Source: Peteryoungia aggregata LMG 23059 (GTDB taxonomy: Bacteria; Pseudomonadota; Alphaproteobacteria; Rhizobiales; Rhizobiaceae). Taken from it: a DNA stretch of 64,000 nucleotides. A program made the position numbers and the translations under genes. Positions 36,055 to 44,989 of the stretch are shown piece after piece. Each line of letters opens with the position of its first letter. The stretch's first letter is position 1. The notes below the pieces were generated by a model. That model searched no databases. It was not told the origin of the DNA and saw nothing but the letters and a program-made list of their open reading frames with translations. Location of the stretch: the NCBI RefSeq assembly GCF_030814435.1, contig NZ_JAUSUW010000002.1:248001-312000 (forward strand). The letters are read 5' to 3'.

Positions 36055-36930
36055 TCAGTGCCTGCGTAGAATCGGGCGGGTCAGGCAAGTCGGGCCGCCC
36101 TCGCAGGCAATGCAAAGGGCGTCGGCGGCGAAGGTGGTGACCGTGCAGCCGGCAGTTTCCATCGCTGCTTTCGTCGCGGGGAAACCATCCACCATCACCA
36201 CATGCAGCGGCTTGAGAGGCAAGACATTAAGGCTGAGCCCGTTGCTGGCGTAAAACTCGTCGGCAGACGCCTCTATCAAGCGGATGCCGCGGGCCTTCAG
36301 CAGTTGATAGAATGCAGCCGGCATAAGCGGCGCAAAGACGAGCGCCAGGTCACGGGCCAGCGGGCTGATCACCGACATCAGATGCAGGCATGCTTCCTCC
36401 CCTTGCCAAAGCGGCAGGTCGAAGCCGAGCACTTCGACGCCCAGCGGTGCCAGTATCTCGGACAGTTGCGTGATACCTTCCTGATTGGTGCGCACACCGC
36501 GTCCGACGACGAGGGTCTTCTCATCGAGCCAGATGCAGTCACCGCCCTCGACGCTGCCCGGAGCAACGATCCGGCCAAGGATCGGAATACCAGCCGCTCG
36601 ATAGGCGTGCTCGTGCAGAACCGTTTCGGGCAAGCGCAGCGGCTTGCCCATCCGCAGAAGGATCGCCCCCCTGTCCGTCATCAGCGACGGATCATGGGTA
36701 AACATGGAATCGGCCAGTCCGTCGCCCGTATCCTCCAACCAGAGTATCTCTGCTCCGGAAGCCTCCACGATGCGCGCGAAATCCTTGTACTGCTCGACAG
36801 CCTTCGGCCCGTCGAATGTCGGACCGTAATGCCAGTGCCGGGCGTCTGCCGTGGCAAGACTCGGGCCCGGCCGCCGCATCAGGACGCGCTCGAGGCGGGC
36901 AGACATTTCCTGCGAACCGAAACCGGTCAT
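36055..36930 (-). CDS. Arginine deiminase / dimethylargininase-family protein
   Basis: The 291-residue protein has the amidinotransferase/deiminase fold: the FTHDPSLMTDRGAILLRMG loop, SVEGGDCIWLDEKTLVVGRG, the catalytic His region EEACLHLMSVISPL and the nucleophile Cys in EGGPTCLTRP near the C-terminus. Size is nearer to dimethylarginine dimethylaminohydrolase or its relatives than to the ~410-residue arginine deiminase of the ADI pathway. ATG at 36930 has AGGAG at a good distance. Divergent from the ABC importer genes. It may act on arginine, a methylarginine or a related guanidino compound. Confidence 0.8.
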   Translation of the reverse strand: MTGFGSQEMSARLERVLMRRPGPSLATADARHWHYGPTFDGPKAVEQYKDFARIVEASGAEILWLEDTGDGLADSMFTHDPSLMTDRGAILLRMGKPLRLPETVLHEHAYRAAGIPILGRIVAPGSVEGGDCIWLDEKTLVVGRGVRTNQEGITQLSEILAPLGVEVLGFDLPLWQGEEACLHLMSVISPLARDLALVFAPLMPAAFYQLLKARGIRLIEASADEFYASNGLSLNVLPLKPLHVVMVDGFPATKAAMETAGCTVTTFAADALCIACEGGPTCLTRPILRRH

Positions 36931-37143
36931 GCACTACTCCTGTCGGATTTTTCATCACACTTGCCAAATGCCACAAAAAGTGGCGGGCGCCTTGTTGTAC
37001 GCTTGCATAATTTCTCGACAGGTGTCAACATATTGAAGATTGGACGGCGTGACGGGCCGAAGATGCCGCGCGCCGGGGAAAAAACTGGGGATGACTGGCA
37101 TGCAAAACGCGTCGCTTGCGCGCGGTCCCAAGTGTGACCGCAC
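36931..37143. promoter_or_regulatory. Divergent promoter region, deiminase-like gene / amino-acid ABC operon
   Basis: This 213-base gap separates the leftward deiminase-like gene from the rightward importer operon and should hold both promoters. AT-rich sequence lies around 36945-37040. No operator is assigned with confidence. Confidence 0.4.
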
Positions 37144-37917
37144 ATGACGGAAAGGCCCCTTGCCATTGATGTTTGCGGCCTGCACAAGCATTTCGGGCCA
37201 CTGGAGGTTCTCAAGGGCATATCGCTGACCGCCAGAGAGGGAGACGTGATCGCCATTATCGGCGGCAGCGGCTCGGGAAAATCCACCTTCTTGCGTTGCA
37301 TCAACATGCTGGAGCTTCCCAGCGCCGGATCAATCGCCATTCACGGCGAAACAATTGCACTCAAAAAGGATGGCCATGGCGGATTGATGCCGGCCGACCG
37401 AAATCAGATCCAGCGTATTCGTTCCAGGCTCGGAATGGTGTTCCAGAATTTCAATCTCTGGCAGCACATGACCGTGATTGAGAACGTCATTGAAGTCCCG
37501 ATACAGGTCCTTGGCAAACCGAAGACGGAAGCGATCGAACTTGCCGAGACCATCCTGCGCCGGGTCGGGCTCTACGAGAAGCGTGACGTCTACCCCGCCT
37601 TCATGTCAGGCGGGCAGCAGCAGCGAGCAGCCATCGCGCGGGCCCTCGCCATACAGCCGTTGGTCATGCTCTTCGACGAGCCGACCTCGGCACTGGACCC
37701 GGAGTTGGTCGGTGAGGTTCTGACAGTGATCGGTGACCTCGCCATGGAAAAGCGCACGATGATCCTTGTGACACACGAGATGAAGTTCGCCCGCGACGTG
37801 GCGAACCACATTGTGTTTCTGCACAATGGCCTGATCGAGGAGCAAGGGTCGCCGGATGCCATTTTCGGGGCGCCAAAATCGGAGCGGCTGAAGAAGTTCA
37901 TCAGCTCGAGCCGTTAG
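37144..37917 (+). CDS. Polar amino acid/opine ABC importer ATPase
   Basis: A 257-residue ATPase of the HisP/OccP group with Walker A GGSGSGKST, Q-loop MVFQNFNLWQHMTV, signature SGGQQQRAAIARAL, Walker B LVMLFDEPTSALDPE and switch His VTHEM. Its insertion with KKDGHGGLMPADRNQIQRI resembles HisP/OccP-type proteins. First gene of the operon, followed by binding protein and two permeases, an order seen in the octopine and nopaline systems. Confidence 0.92.
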   Translation: MTERPLAIDVCGLHKHFGPLEVLKGISLTAREGDVIAIIGGSGSGKSTFLRCINMLELPSAGSIAIHGETIALKKDGHGGLMPADRNQIQRIRSRLGMVFQNFNLWQHMTVIENVIEVPIQVLGKPKTEAIELAETILRRVGLYEKRDVYPAFMSGGQQQRAAIARALAIQPLVMLFDEPTSALDPELVGEVLTVIGDLAMEKRTMILVTHEMKFARDVANHIVFLHNGLIEEQGSPDAIFGAPKSERLKKFISSSR

Positions 37918-38009
37918 CCAAGAACTCGGAGTCCGGTTGTCGGCTGTGTTCAGTCTGCATGCCGCAACCGGGCTTTAAACAACCTGCCAAAACAAAAAAG
38001 GGGAACATC

Positions 38010-38792
38010 ATGAAAAACATCATCAGGACATTTGCAATCGCAATGACTCTCGGCGTTGCGAGTGCCAGCGGCGCACTTGCGCAGCAGGTCAAGGTCGGCT
38101 TTGCGGCTGAGCCCTACCCTCCCTTCACCTCGCCGGACGCCTCGGGCAACTGGGAAGGATGGGAAGTCGAGTTCCAGAAGGCGATCTGTGCCGAAGCCAA
38201 GCTCGACTGCGTGATCACGCCCGTCGCCTGGGACGGGATCATTCCAGCGCTGACATCGGGAAAGATCGACATGATCATCGGCTCCATGTCGATCACCGAG
38301 GAGCGCATGAAGACCATCGATTTCTCCGACAAGTACTACAACACGCCAACCGCCGTCATCGGCACCAAGGGCGAAGCCTTCGATGCCACCCCTGAAGGGC
38401 TTGCCGGCAAGGTTATAGGCGTGCAGGTGTCAACCATCCACCAAGACTACGCCACCAAGTATTTTGGCCCCACTGCAGCTTCGATCAAAGAATACCAGAC
38501 ACAGGATGAGGCCAACAACGACCTGGCCGCCGGTCGCATCGATGCGGTGCAGGCCGACTCGCTGACGCTGGACGCGTTCCTGAAAACCGAACAGGGTGCA
38601 GCATGCTGCGAACTCAAGGGCAATGTCGTCGATGATCCGGCGATCCTAGGCGCCGGTGTCGGTGTCGGCCTGCGCAAGGGCGAAAACGAGCTGAAGGGCA
38701 AGATCAACGCTGCCATCGCCGCCATCCGTGCGAACGGCACCTATGACGCGTTCTCGAAGAAGTATTTCGACTTCGATATCTACGGCAAGTGA
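38010..38792 (+). CDS. Polar amino acid/opine substrate-binding protein
   Basis: From the ATG at 38010 (AAGGGG just upstream) the protein has 260 residues with a Sec signal ending GALAQQ. It is a family 3 binding protein (PPFTSPDASGNWEGWEVEF, AWDGIIPALTSGKIDMIIGS, ITEERMKTIDFSDKYY) close in type to arginine, lysine/ornithine, octopine and nopaline binders. Its place with AruHI and a deiminase-like gene points to arginine or an arginine-derived opine. A 9-bp stem-loop lies 16 bases after the stop. Confidence 0.9.
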   Translation: MKNIIRTFAIAMTLGVASASGALAQQVKVGFAAEPYPPFTSPDASGNWEGWEVEFQKAICAEAKLDCVITPVAWDGIIPALTSGKIDMIIGSMSITEERMKTIDFSDKYYNTPTAVIGTKGEAFDATPEGLAGKVIGVQVSTIHQDYATKYFGPTAASIKEYQTQDEANNDLAAGRIDAVQADSLTLDAFLKTEQGAACCELKGNVVDDPAILGAGVGVGLRKGENELKGKINAAIAAIRANGTYDAFSKKYFDFDIYGK

Positions 38793-38807
38793 GGCAGCCA
38801 ATCGGAT

Positions 38808-38829
38808 GGCCGGCGGTTGACCGCCGGCC
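38808..38829 (+). other. Intercistronic stem-loop after the binding-protein gene
   Basis: GGCCGGCGG (38808-38816), loop TTGA, CCGCCGGCC (38821-38829): a perfect 9-bp GC stem without a T run, 16 bases after the stop. Such structures commonly protect the binding-protein mRNA or reduce read-through into permease genes. Confidence 0.7.
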
Positions 38830-38853
38830 TCCACAGACATTGCCGGGAACATC

Positions 38854-39585
38854 ATGGCCGCCGAAACCGCATCCTTCATCAACTGGGGTCTGCTCGCGCT
38901 TTCGCCGCCTGGCTGGGGCGGCGTTCTCCTCTGGGGTTTCTTGAACTCCCTCCAGATCGCCATCGGCGGTTATTGTCTCGGGCTGATTTTGGGTGTCGGC
39001 GGAGCCTCCGGCAAGCTTTATGGCGGGCCGGTCACGCGTGATCTGCTCGCCTGCTACACGACTGTCGTACGCGCCGTTCCGGAACTGGTCCTGATCGTTC
39101 TTCTTTACTATGCGGGCACCGATGCCATCAATGCCCTGCTTCGGCTCGCGGGCCTCGGCACCGTGGACATCAGTGGCCTCACTGCGGGCATTCTCGTCAT
39201 CGGTATCGTGCAGGGAGCCTATTCGACGGAGGTTCTGCGTGGTGCGATCAAGGCGGTGCCGGTCGGGCAGATCGAAGCAGCCCGCGCCTATGGCATGTCG
39301 CCATGGAAAGTGATGCGTCGTGTGACCCTGCCGGCGATGTTGCCTCATGCCATTCCCGGTCTGTCCAATCTCTGGCTGATCGCGACCAAAGATACAGCAC
39401 TGCTTGCGGTGGTCGGCTTCAGCGAATTGACGCTGGTAACCCGCCAAGCTGCGGGAACCACGAAAGCCTATATTCTTTTCTTCTGCGCAGCCGGCGTGCT
39501 CTACCTGGCGCTGACGCTGGTTTCCAATGTGATCATCAAGATCATCGAGCGGCGGTCGCGCCGCGGATTTGCTGAGGTGATCTGA
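38854..39585 (+). CDS. Polar amino acid/opine ABC permease (HisQ/OccQ type)
   Basis: A 243-residue permease with about five membrane spans and the coupling loop QIEAARAYGMSPWKVMRRVTLPAMLPHAI. The N-terminal segment holds GFLNSLQIAIGGYCLGLILG. Two bases separate it from the second permease, so the two proteins form the heterodimeric channel. Length and sequence are typical. Confidence 0.92.
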   Translation: MAAETASFINWGLLALSPPGWGGVLLWGFLNSLQIAIGGYCLGLILGVGGASGKLYGGPVTRDLLACYTTVVRAVPELVLIVLLYYAGTDAINALLRLAGLGTVDISGLTAGILVIGIVQGAYSTEVLRGAIKAVPVGQIEAARAYGMSPWKVMRRVTLPAMLPHAIPGLSNLWLIATKDTALLAVVGFSELTLVTRQAAGTTKAYILFFCAAGVLYLALTLVSNVIIKIIERRSRRGFAEVI

Positions 39586-39587
39586 CC

Positions 39588-40406
39588 ATGAGCACCGTCA
39601 CTCCGCCGCTCCAGAAGACGGGTGAGTTTGCCAACCCATCGAGCTTCTTCAGACCGCATCGCATCATCTTGATGCTCATTTTCGTTGCCATTGTCGCCAG
39701 CTGCGCATGGTTCATGCGCTGGGACTGGCTGCCGCGCTATATTCCGCGTCTTGGGCAAGGGGTCCTGGTGACGCTCGCCATGCTGTTCAGCACTGCGTTC
39801 CTGGGTTTCCTGCTTGCTGTTCCTTTGGGGTTGGTGCAGGTGATCGGCCCCTGGCCGATCAAGTGGCTTGCCTCAGGCTTCTGTACCGTCATTCGCGGCA
39901 CACCACTGTTGCTGCAACTCTGGCTACTTTACTACGGGCTCGGATCGCTGTTTCCTCAGTTCCCCGAGATCCGCCAGTCCTTCCTCTGGCCCTATCTTCG
40001 CGAGGCCTGGCCCTATGGCGTTGCCGCGCTGACGATTTCCTTTGCCGCCTATGAAGGCGAAGTGATGCGCGGCGCCTTTGCCGGCGTGCCTGCCGGCGAA
40101 CTTGAGGCTGGCCGTGCCTATGGCATGAAACCCTTTACGCTGTTTCGCCGCATCTGGCTGCCGCGCGCGATTCACCGAGCGCTGCCGACACTCAACGGTG
40201 AGATGGTGCTGCAGCTGAAGTCTACGCCGCTGGTGGCAACCATCACGGTGGTGGATGTCTATGCCATCATTTCGCGTGTACGCCAGGAGACCTTCCTGAC
40301 TTATGAACCACTGCTACTGCTTGCCTTGATCTACCTTTGCCTGACCGGTGTCCTGGTCTACGGTTTCAAGAAGCTCGAAGATCGCATACCCACTCGTGGC
40401 GTATGA
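39588..40406 (+). CDS. Polar amino acid/opine ABC permease (HisM/OccM type)
   Basis: A 272-residue permease with GVLVTLAMLFSTAFLGFLLA, the segment VIRGTPLLLQLWLLYYGLG and the coupling loop ELEAGRAYGMKPFTLFRRIWLPRAIHRALP. It ends the importer operon; an IS-like relic and a GlxA-type regulator on the other strand follow. Confidence 0.92.
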   Translation: MSTVTPPLQKTGEFANPSSFFRPHRIILMLIFVAIVASCAWFMRWDWLPRYIPRLGQGVLVTLAMLFSTAFLGFLLAVPLGLVQVIGPWPIKWLASGFCTVIRGTPLLLQLWLLYYGLGSLFPQFPEIRQSFLWPYLREAWPYGVAALTISFAAYEGEVMRGAFAGVPAGELEAGRAYGMKPFTLFRRIWLPRAIHRALPTLNGEMVLQLKSTPLVATITVVDVYAIISRVRQETFLTYEPLLLLALIYLCLTGVLVYGFKKLEDRIPTRGV

Positions 40407-40716
40407 TTTCGGCGGCTATCGACGGTATCGTGACCAGCGCGCTGTTGCGGTGGACATATTCTTCGTTGTGCCACTGAACGAAGTCAAAGCCTCCAGGTCT
40501 CGACCGAAGAAGAGTCTTCGCTGCGGAGTGACGGCTTTTGCACTGCTTATTCTCCGCGCCGCGCAGAGCGCTCGGTTCAGCCGCCAAAGCGCATCGGCGA
40601 TGCGGGCTCGCTACGTCTGTCGCCTGCCAGATTGAAGAATGCAGCATCGCTCCTTCCAGGAGGCTGCATGATCTATCCGTCTGGCGACAGGCCTCCTCAT
40701 CAAACAATGTGGGAGT
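40407..40716. mobile_element. Gap with a probable IS3-family transposase relic
   Basis: On the minus strand at about 40438-40490 a short segment reads FVQWHNEEYVHRNSAL, which resembles the C-terminal WYN-x-x-RxHSAL region of IS3-family integrase-type transposases. The surrounding frame is broken and no ends or direct repeats are seen. The rest of the 310-base gap shows no gene. Confidence 0.35.
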
Positions 40717-41694
40717 TCATGTCGGACGCGCATCCCTGTCACGTTGGGCTCTCAGATCGCGCGGCGTGATGGAAAACTCCTTGCGGAAGGCGCGTGTCAT
40801 CGCGCTGGCATCGCGGTAGCCGCAACGCGTCGCGATTTCGGCAACAGAAATGCTGGATTGCTCGACCATTCTTTTCGCCTCGCGCAGGCGCGTTGCCAGA
40901 TAGAGCCGACCGGGGCCGATCCCGTAGCGGTCGATACAGCGTTTTTCGAAAGCCTTGCGGCTCATGCCGAGTTTGCGGGCAATCTCGATCACCGGAAGAG
41001 GCGCTTCGATCGAACGGCGCATCAGTGCGATGCCGGCCTCCGGCACCTTGCCGGGGCGTACCGGTTGCACAGGTGAAGCATCGCCGGTCATGAACAGGGC
41101 GCCAAGCTCGAGCCGCAGCATCGCGCCATGATGGATCTCGACAAGATCGAGCACGAGATCGAATGCGGTTGTGGCGCCTCCGCAGGACAGAATATTGCCG
41201 TCATGCACGACGCGGTCGGATGATACATCAACGTCTGGAAATCGTTCGGCAAGATTGTTGAGCTCTTCCCAGTGGATCGTGGCACGCCGCCCGGCGAGAA
41301 GGCCTGCCGATGCCAGGAGCCAGGTTCCGGTATCCATGCCGACCAGCGTCGTGAAACGATTTTGTGCGGCACGCAGCGAGCGTGCGCAGGGCGCTGTGGC
41401 GTGACTGAGGAAGTCGTAGCTTGGCATCACGAAGAGATAGTCGGCGCCCGGATGATCTGTCAGCGCGCTATCGACCTGCACGGTCAGCCCGCTTGATGAC
41501 GTGACCGGACGGCCGTCCAGGCTCAGATATTTCCAGCGATAGAGGGTTTTGCCCGAGAGGTTGTTCGCCCCGCGAAGCGGTTCGATCGTGTTTGCCAGGC
41601 AAAGGTTGGAGAAGGACCGGAAGAGAAGCACGGCGACGTCGCGCGGACTGTCGGAATTTTTCCGTTTCTGCATGATGATCGGCCCGATCTGCAT
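40717..41694 (-). CDS. GlxA-family (DJ-1/AraC) transcriptional regulator, CdhR-like
   Basis: The 325-residue protein has an N-terminal DJ-1/PfpI-like (class I amidotransferase-fold) domain (residues 15-190, GADYLFVMPSYDF, IHWEELNNLAERFPDV) and a C-terminal AraC helix-turn-helix pair (VIEIARKLGMSRKAFEKR; VAEIATRCGYRDASAMTRAF). This architecture is shared by CdhR, GbdR and ArgR of Pseudomonas, which sense carnitine, glycine betaine and arginine. It is divergent from a carnitine-type operon 86 bases away, so CdhR-like control is the best reading; control of the arginine genes on its other side is possible. Start at 41694 or 41673; neither has a good ribosome site. Confidence 0.85.
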   Translation of the reverse strand: MQIGPIIMQKRKNSDSPRDVAVLLFRSFSNLCLANTIEPLRGANNLSGKTLYRWKYLSLDGRPVTSSSGLTVQVDSALTDHPGADYLFVMPSYDFLSHATAPCARSLRAAQNRFTTLVGMDTGTWLLASAGLLAGRRATIHWEELNNLAERFPDVDVSSDRVVHDGNILSCGGATTAFDLVLDLVEIHHGAMLRLELGALFMTGDASPVQPVRPGKVPEAGIALMRRSIEAPLPVIEIARKLGMSRKAFEKRCIDRYGIGPGRLYLATRLREAKRMVEQSSISVAEIATRCGYRDASAMTRAFRKEFSITPRDLRAQRDRDARPT

Positions 41695-41780
41695 GATGAC
41701 ATATGACCCTGCCTCTCATGTTTCTCAAGGACAGACAAGGCATTTCGCGCCTTGCTTCGCGGCCTTTGATGGAGTTGGCA

Positions 41781-42941
41781 ATGCAATTCGGGTTAACGGA
41801 CGAACAGGAGATGATCGTCTCCACCGTGCGGAGTTTTGTCGAGAACGAAATCTATCCGCATGAGGCCCTGGTCGAGAAGACAGGCGAGGTCCCGCACGAG
41901 CTGGGCGAGGAGATCAAGCGCAAGGTTATCGAGCTTGGTTTCTATGCGCCAAACTTCCCGGAAAGTGTTGGCGGCGCTGGTCTTTCGCATCTGGATTTTG
42001 CCCTTGTGGAGCGCGAACTCGGGCGCGGGTCCATGGCGTTGAACCACTTCTTCGGCCGTCCCCAGAATATCCTGATGGCCTGCAAGGGAGATCAGATCGA
42101 ACGCTATCTCCTGCCGGCTGTGCGCGGTGAGCGCATGGATGCGCTGGCGATGACGGAGCCGGATGCGGGCTCTGATGTCCGGGGCATGAAATGCAGCGCC
42201 GTGCGCCAAGGCGGTGACTGGGTGGTCAATGGCTCGAAACATTTCATCTCGGGCGCCGAGCATGCTGATTTCATCATCGTCTTCGTGGCGACCGGCGTCG
42301 ACGAGACCCCGCGCGGCCCGAAAAAGCGGATCACCTGCTTTCTCGTCGATCGCGGCACACCTGGCTTTGAAATCCGCCCCGGCTATAACTCGGTCTCGCA
42401 TCGCGGCTACAAGAACAGCATTCTCTATTTCGACAATTGCCGTCTGTCTGACGCCCAGGTTCTGGGGGAGGTCGATGGCGGTTTTGATGTGATGAACGAC
42501 TGGCTCTATGCGACGCGGATCACTGTTGCGACGATGTCGGTGGGGCGTGCCCGCCGTGTCTTCGACATGGCGGTCGACTATGCCGCGCAGCGTCGGCAGT
42601 TTGGTCAGGAGATCGGGCGGTTCCAAGGCGTCAGTTTCCAGATCGCCGACATGATCACGGAGATCGATGCCGCCGATTGGCTGACGCTTGCCGCGGCCTG
42701 GCGTCTCGATCAGGGCCTGCCGGCCAATCGCGAGATTGCTTCCGCCAAGCTCTATGCTTCCGAAATGCTCGCCCGCGTGACCGACCGGGCCCTGCAGATT
42801 CACGGCGGCATGGGCCTGATGGACGAATTGCCGATCGAACGCTTCTGGCGCGATGCGAGGGTGGAGCGGATCTGGGACGGAACCAGCGAAATCCAGCGTC
42901 ACATCATCAGTCGCGAACTCTTCCGGCCACTTGGGGTGTGA
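41781..42941 (+). CDS. Acyl-CoA dehydrogenase, probable gamma-butyrobetainyl-CoA dehydrogenase
   Basis: From ATG 41781 (GGAG six bases upstream) the protein has 386 residues. It has the full acyl-CoA dehydrogenase plan: LTDEQEMIVSTVRSFVENE, AMTEPDAGSDVRGM, FDNCRLSDAQVLGE, the FAD-binding C-terminal half and QIHGGMGLMDELPIERFWRDA with WDGTSEIQRHIISREL at the end. The catalytic base is expected near the C-terminus; the residue before GTSEIQ region should be checked by alignment. First gene of an operon with CaiD-, CdhC- and CdhA-like genes, which suggests oxidation of gamma-butyrobetainyl-CoA to crotonobetainyl-CoA. Confidence 0.85.
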   Translation: MQFGLTDEQEMIVSTVRSFVENEIYPHEALVEKTGEVPHELGEEIKRKVIELGFYAPNFPESVGGAGLSHLDFALVERELGRGSMALNHFFGRPQNILMACKGDQIERYLLPAVRGERMDALAMTEPDAGSDVRGMKCSAVRQGGDWVVNGSKHFISGAEHADFIIVFVATGVDETPRGPKKRITCFLVDRGTPGFEIRPGYNSVSHRGYKNSILYFDNCRLSDAQVLGEVDGGFDVMNDWLYATRITVATMSVGRARRVFDMAVDYAAQRRQFGQEIGRFQGVSFQIADMITEIDAADWLTLAAAWRLDQGLPANREIASAKLYASEMLARVTDRALQIHGGMGLMDELPIERFWRDARVERIWDGTSEIQRHIISRELFRPLGV

Positions 42942-42943
42942 GC

Positions 42944-44989
42944 ATGCAGATGGAGCCCCTGCATCGTCTCTTCAGTCCTCTGTCCATTGCCGTGATCGGC
43001 GGCGGCACCTGGTGCGAGGCGGTTGTCCGGCAGTGCCGTGCGACCGGTTATACGGGTGAAATCTGGCCGGTTCATCCGACAAAGGACATGATCGGTGGCA
43101 TCAGCGCCTATCCTTCACTCGCCGCCTTGCCGGGTGTTCCGGATGCCGCCTTTATCGGCGTCAACCGCGAGGCGACCGTTACGGTTGCGGGCGAGTTGTC
43201 AGCCATGGGCTGCGGTGGCGCTGTCTGCTTTGCCGCCGGCTATCGTGAGGCAATCGCCGAGCTTTCCGATGGGGCCGAATTGCAGGACAGGCTTGTCGCG
43301 GCTGCCGGGCCCATGCGCATTCTCGGGCCGAATTGCTATGGCTTCGTCAATGCGCTGGATCGCGTCTCGCTCTGGCCGGATCTGCATGGACTGGTGCCGG
43401 TTTCAAGCGGTGTGGCCATCGTTGGACAATCGTCCAATGTGCTGATCAACATGACCATGCAAAGGCGCGGCCTGCCGATTGCGACCGTGGTCGCGGCGGG
43501 AAACCAGGCGCAGGCGACGATGGCCGGCATTGGTGCCGCACTGCTCGAAGATCCACGCATCACGGCGCTTGGCCTGCATGTCGAGGGTTTGACCGACCTG
43601 CCGGCCTTTACGGCGCTCGCCGCACGCGCCTTTGACTTGCGAAAGCCGGTCATCGTGCTGAAGGTCGGGCGCTCCGATCAGGCCCAGCAGGCGGCGATTT
43701 CCCATACCGCCTCACTTGCCGGCTCCCATGCGGGTGCCCGCGCCTTGTTCGAGCGCCTGGGCATGGGCCAGGTTGACAGTCCCGCAGAGATGATGGAGGC
43801 GCTGAAAATTGCCCATGTCACCGGTGGTTTGAGATCTGCCCGGATCATGTCGGCCTCCTGCTCGGGGGGGGAGGCCTCGATCATGGCGGATCTAGGCCTG
43901 GCAAAAGGCGTCGAATTTCCGCCGCTCATGCCAGACCAGACCGAAGCGCTGCGCAAGGCTCTGGGGCCGAAGGTCGCCCTGGCCAATCCGCTCGACTACA
44001 ACACCTATATCTGGGACAACGAGCCGGCACTCGTCGATGCCTTCGGGGCCATGATGCACGGTGATCTGGCCATGGGATGCGTGGTGCTGGACCTGCCGCG
44101 TGCCGACCGGTTCGAAGCGCCATCCTATGACAAGGTGGTACGCGCGGTGATCACCGTGGCGCAGTCGACCGAAACACCGATGGCGGTTCTCTCCCTGTTG
44201 CAGGAGGGGCTTCCGGAGGATGTGTCCGAGCGGTTGATTGCGAACGGTGTCATCCCGCTCTGCGGCATGGCCGATTCCCTGGCCGCAATCCGGGCTCTGG
44301 CCGGCATCGGGCAGAGGGCTCCCGGCACAGTCTTGCTGCCGGCTCCCGGCTTTGATGGCGCGGGGCGTGTGATCGGCGAGGCGGAGGCCAAGCGTCTGTT
44401 GACGGCGGCGGGCCTTCCGGTTCCGCGCTCCATCGCGGCTTCAAGCCCCGCAGAGGCTGGTGCAGCAGCAGCTGAACTCGGTGGCCTTGTTGTCCTGAAG
44501 GGGGAGGGCATTGCCCACAAGACCGAGGCAGGCGCTGTCGTTTTGAACCTCAGCGATCCAGCCAAGGTCACTCTGGCCGCCGAGGCGATGCCGGCCAGGA
44601 GCTTTCTGGTCGAGGAGATGATCACCGGCGCCGTCGTCGAATTCCTGGTCGGCGTCCTTCGCGATCCCGCACATGGCTTTGTCCTGACGATCGGGCTCGG
44701 CGGGGTTCTCACCGAACTGATGCGGGATACGGTCTCGGTGCTGGTTCCGGCGTCGCCGCAGGATGTCCGCGCGGCCCTGGCATCGCTTAAAATTGCTCCG
44801 CTGTTGAGCGGCTATCGCGGCAAGCCGGGGGCATCCATCGATCATGTTGTGGCCGCCATCATGGCGGTCCAGAACTTTGTGACCGCCCATGCCGATACGC
44901 TGGACGAGTTGGAAATCAATCCATTGATTGCCACAGTGGACAGGGCCGTTGCGGCTGATGCGCTGATACGAATGGGAGAGGCGGGATGA
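42944..44989 (+). CDS. NDP-forming acyl-CoA synthetase, alpha-beta fusion
   Basis: A 681-residue protein of the ADP-forming acetyl-CoA synthetase superfamily. It has the N-terminal CoA-binding domain (IAVIGGGTWCEAVVRQ, MRILGPNCYGFVN), the ligase-CoA domains with the phospho-His motif ISHTASLAGSHAGAR (His254), and a C-terminal ATP-grasp domain (GLVVLKGEGIAHKTEAGAV, VEFLVGVLRDP). Starts two bases after the dehydrogenase stop; the frame is open further upstream within that gene but without meaning. It probably activates gamma-butyrobetaine or another carnitine-related acid to its CoA ester. Confidence 0.85.
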   Translation: MQMEPLHRLFSPLSIAVIGGGTWCEAVVRQCRATGYTGEIWPVHPTKDMIGGISAYPSLAALPGVPDAAFIGVNREATVTVAGELSAMGCGGAVCFAAGYREAIAELSDGAELQDRLVAAAGPMRILGPNCYGFVNALDRVSLWPDLHGLVPVSSGVAIVGQSSNVLINMTMQRRGLPIATVVAAGNQAQATMAGIGAALLEDPRITALGLHVEGLTDLPAFTALAARAFDLRKPVIVLKVGRSDQAQQAAISHTASLAGSHAGARALFERLGMGQVDSPAEMMEALKIAHVTGGLRSARIMSASCSGGEASIMADLGLAKGVEFPPLMPDQTEALRKALGPKVALANPLDYNTYIWDNEPALVDAFGAMMHGDLAMGCVVLDLPRADRFEAPSYDKVVRAVITVAQSTETPMAVLSLLQEGLPEDVSERLIANGVIPLCGMADSLAAIRALAGIGQRAPGTVLLPAPGFDGAGRVIGEAEAKRLLTAAGLPVPRSIAASSPAEAGAAAAELGGLVVLKGEGIAHKTEAGAVVLNLSDPAKVTLAAEAMPARSFLVEEMITGAVVEFLVGVLRDPAHGFVLTIGLGGVLTELMRDTVSVLVPASPQDVRAALASLKIAPLLSGYRGKPGASIDHVVAAIMAVQNFVTAHADTLDELEINPLIATVDRAVAADALIRMGEAG

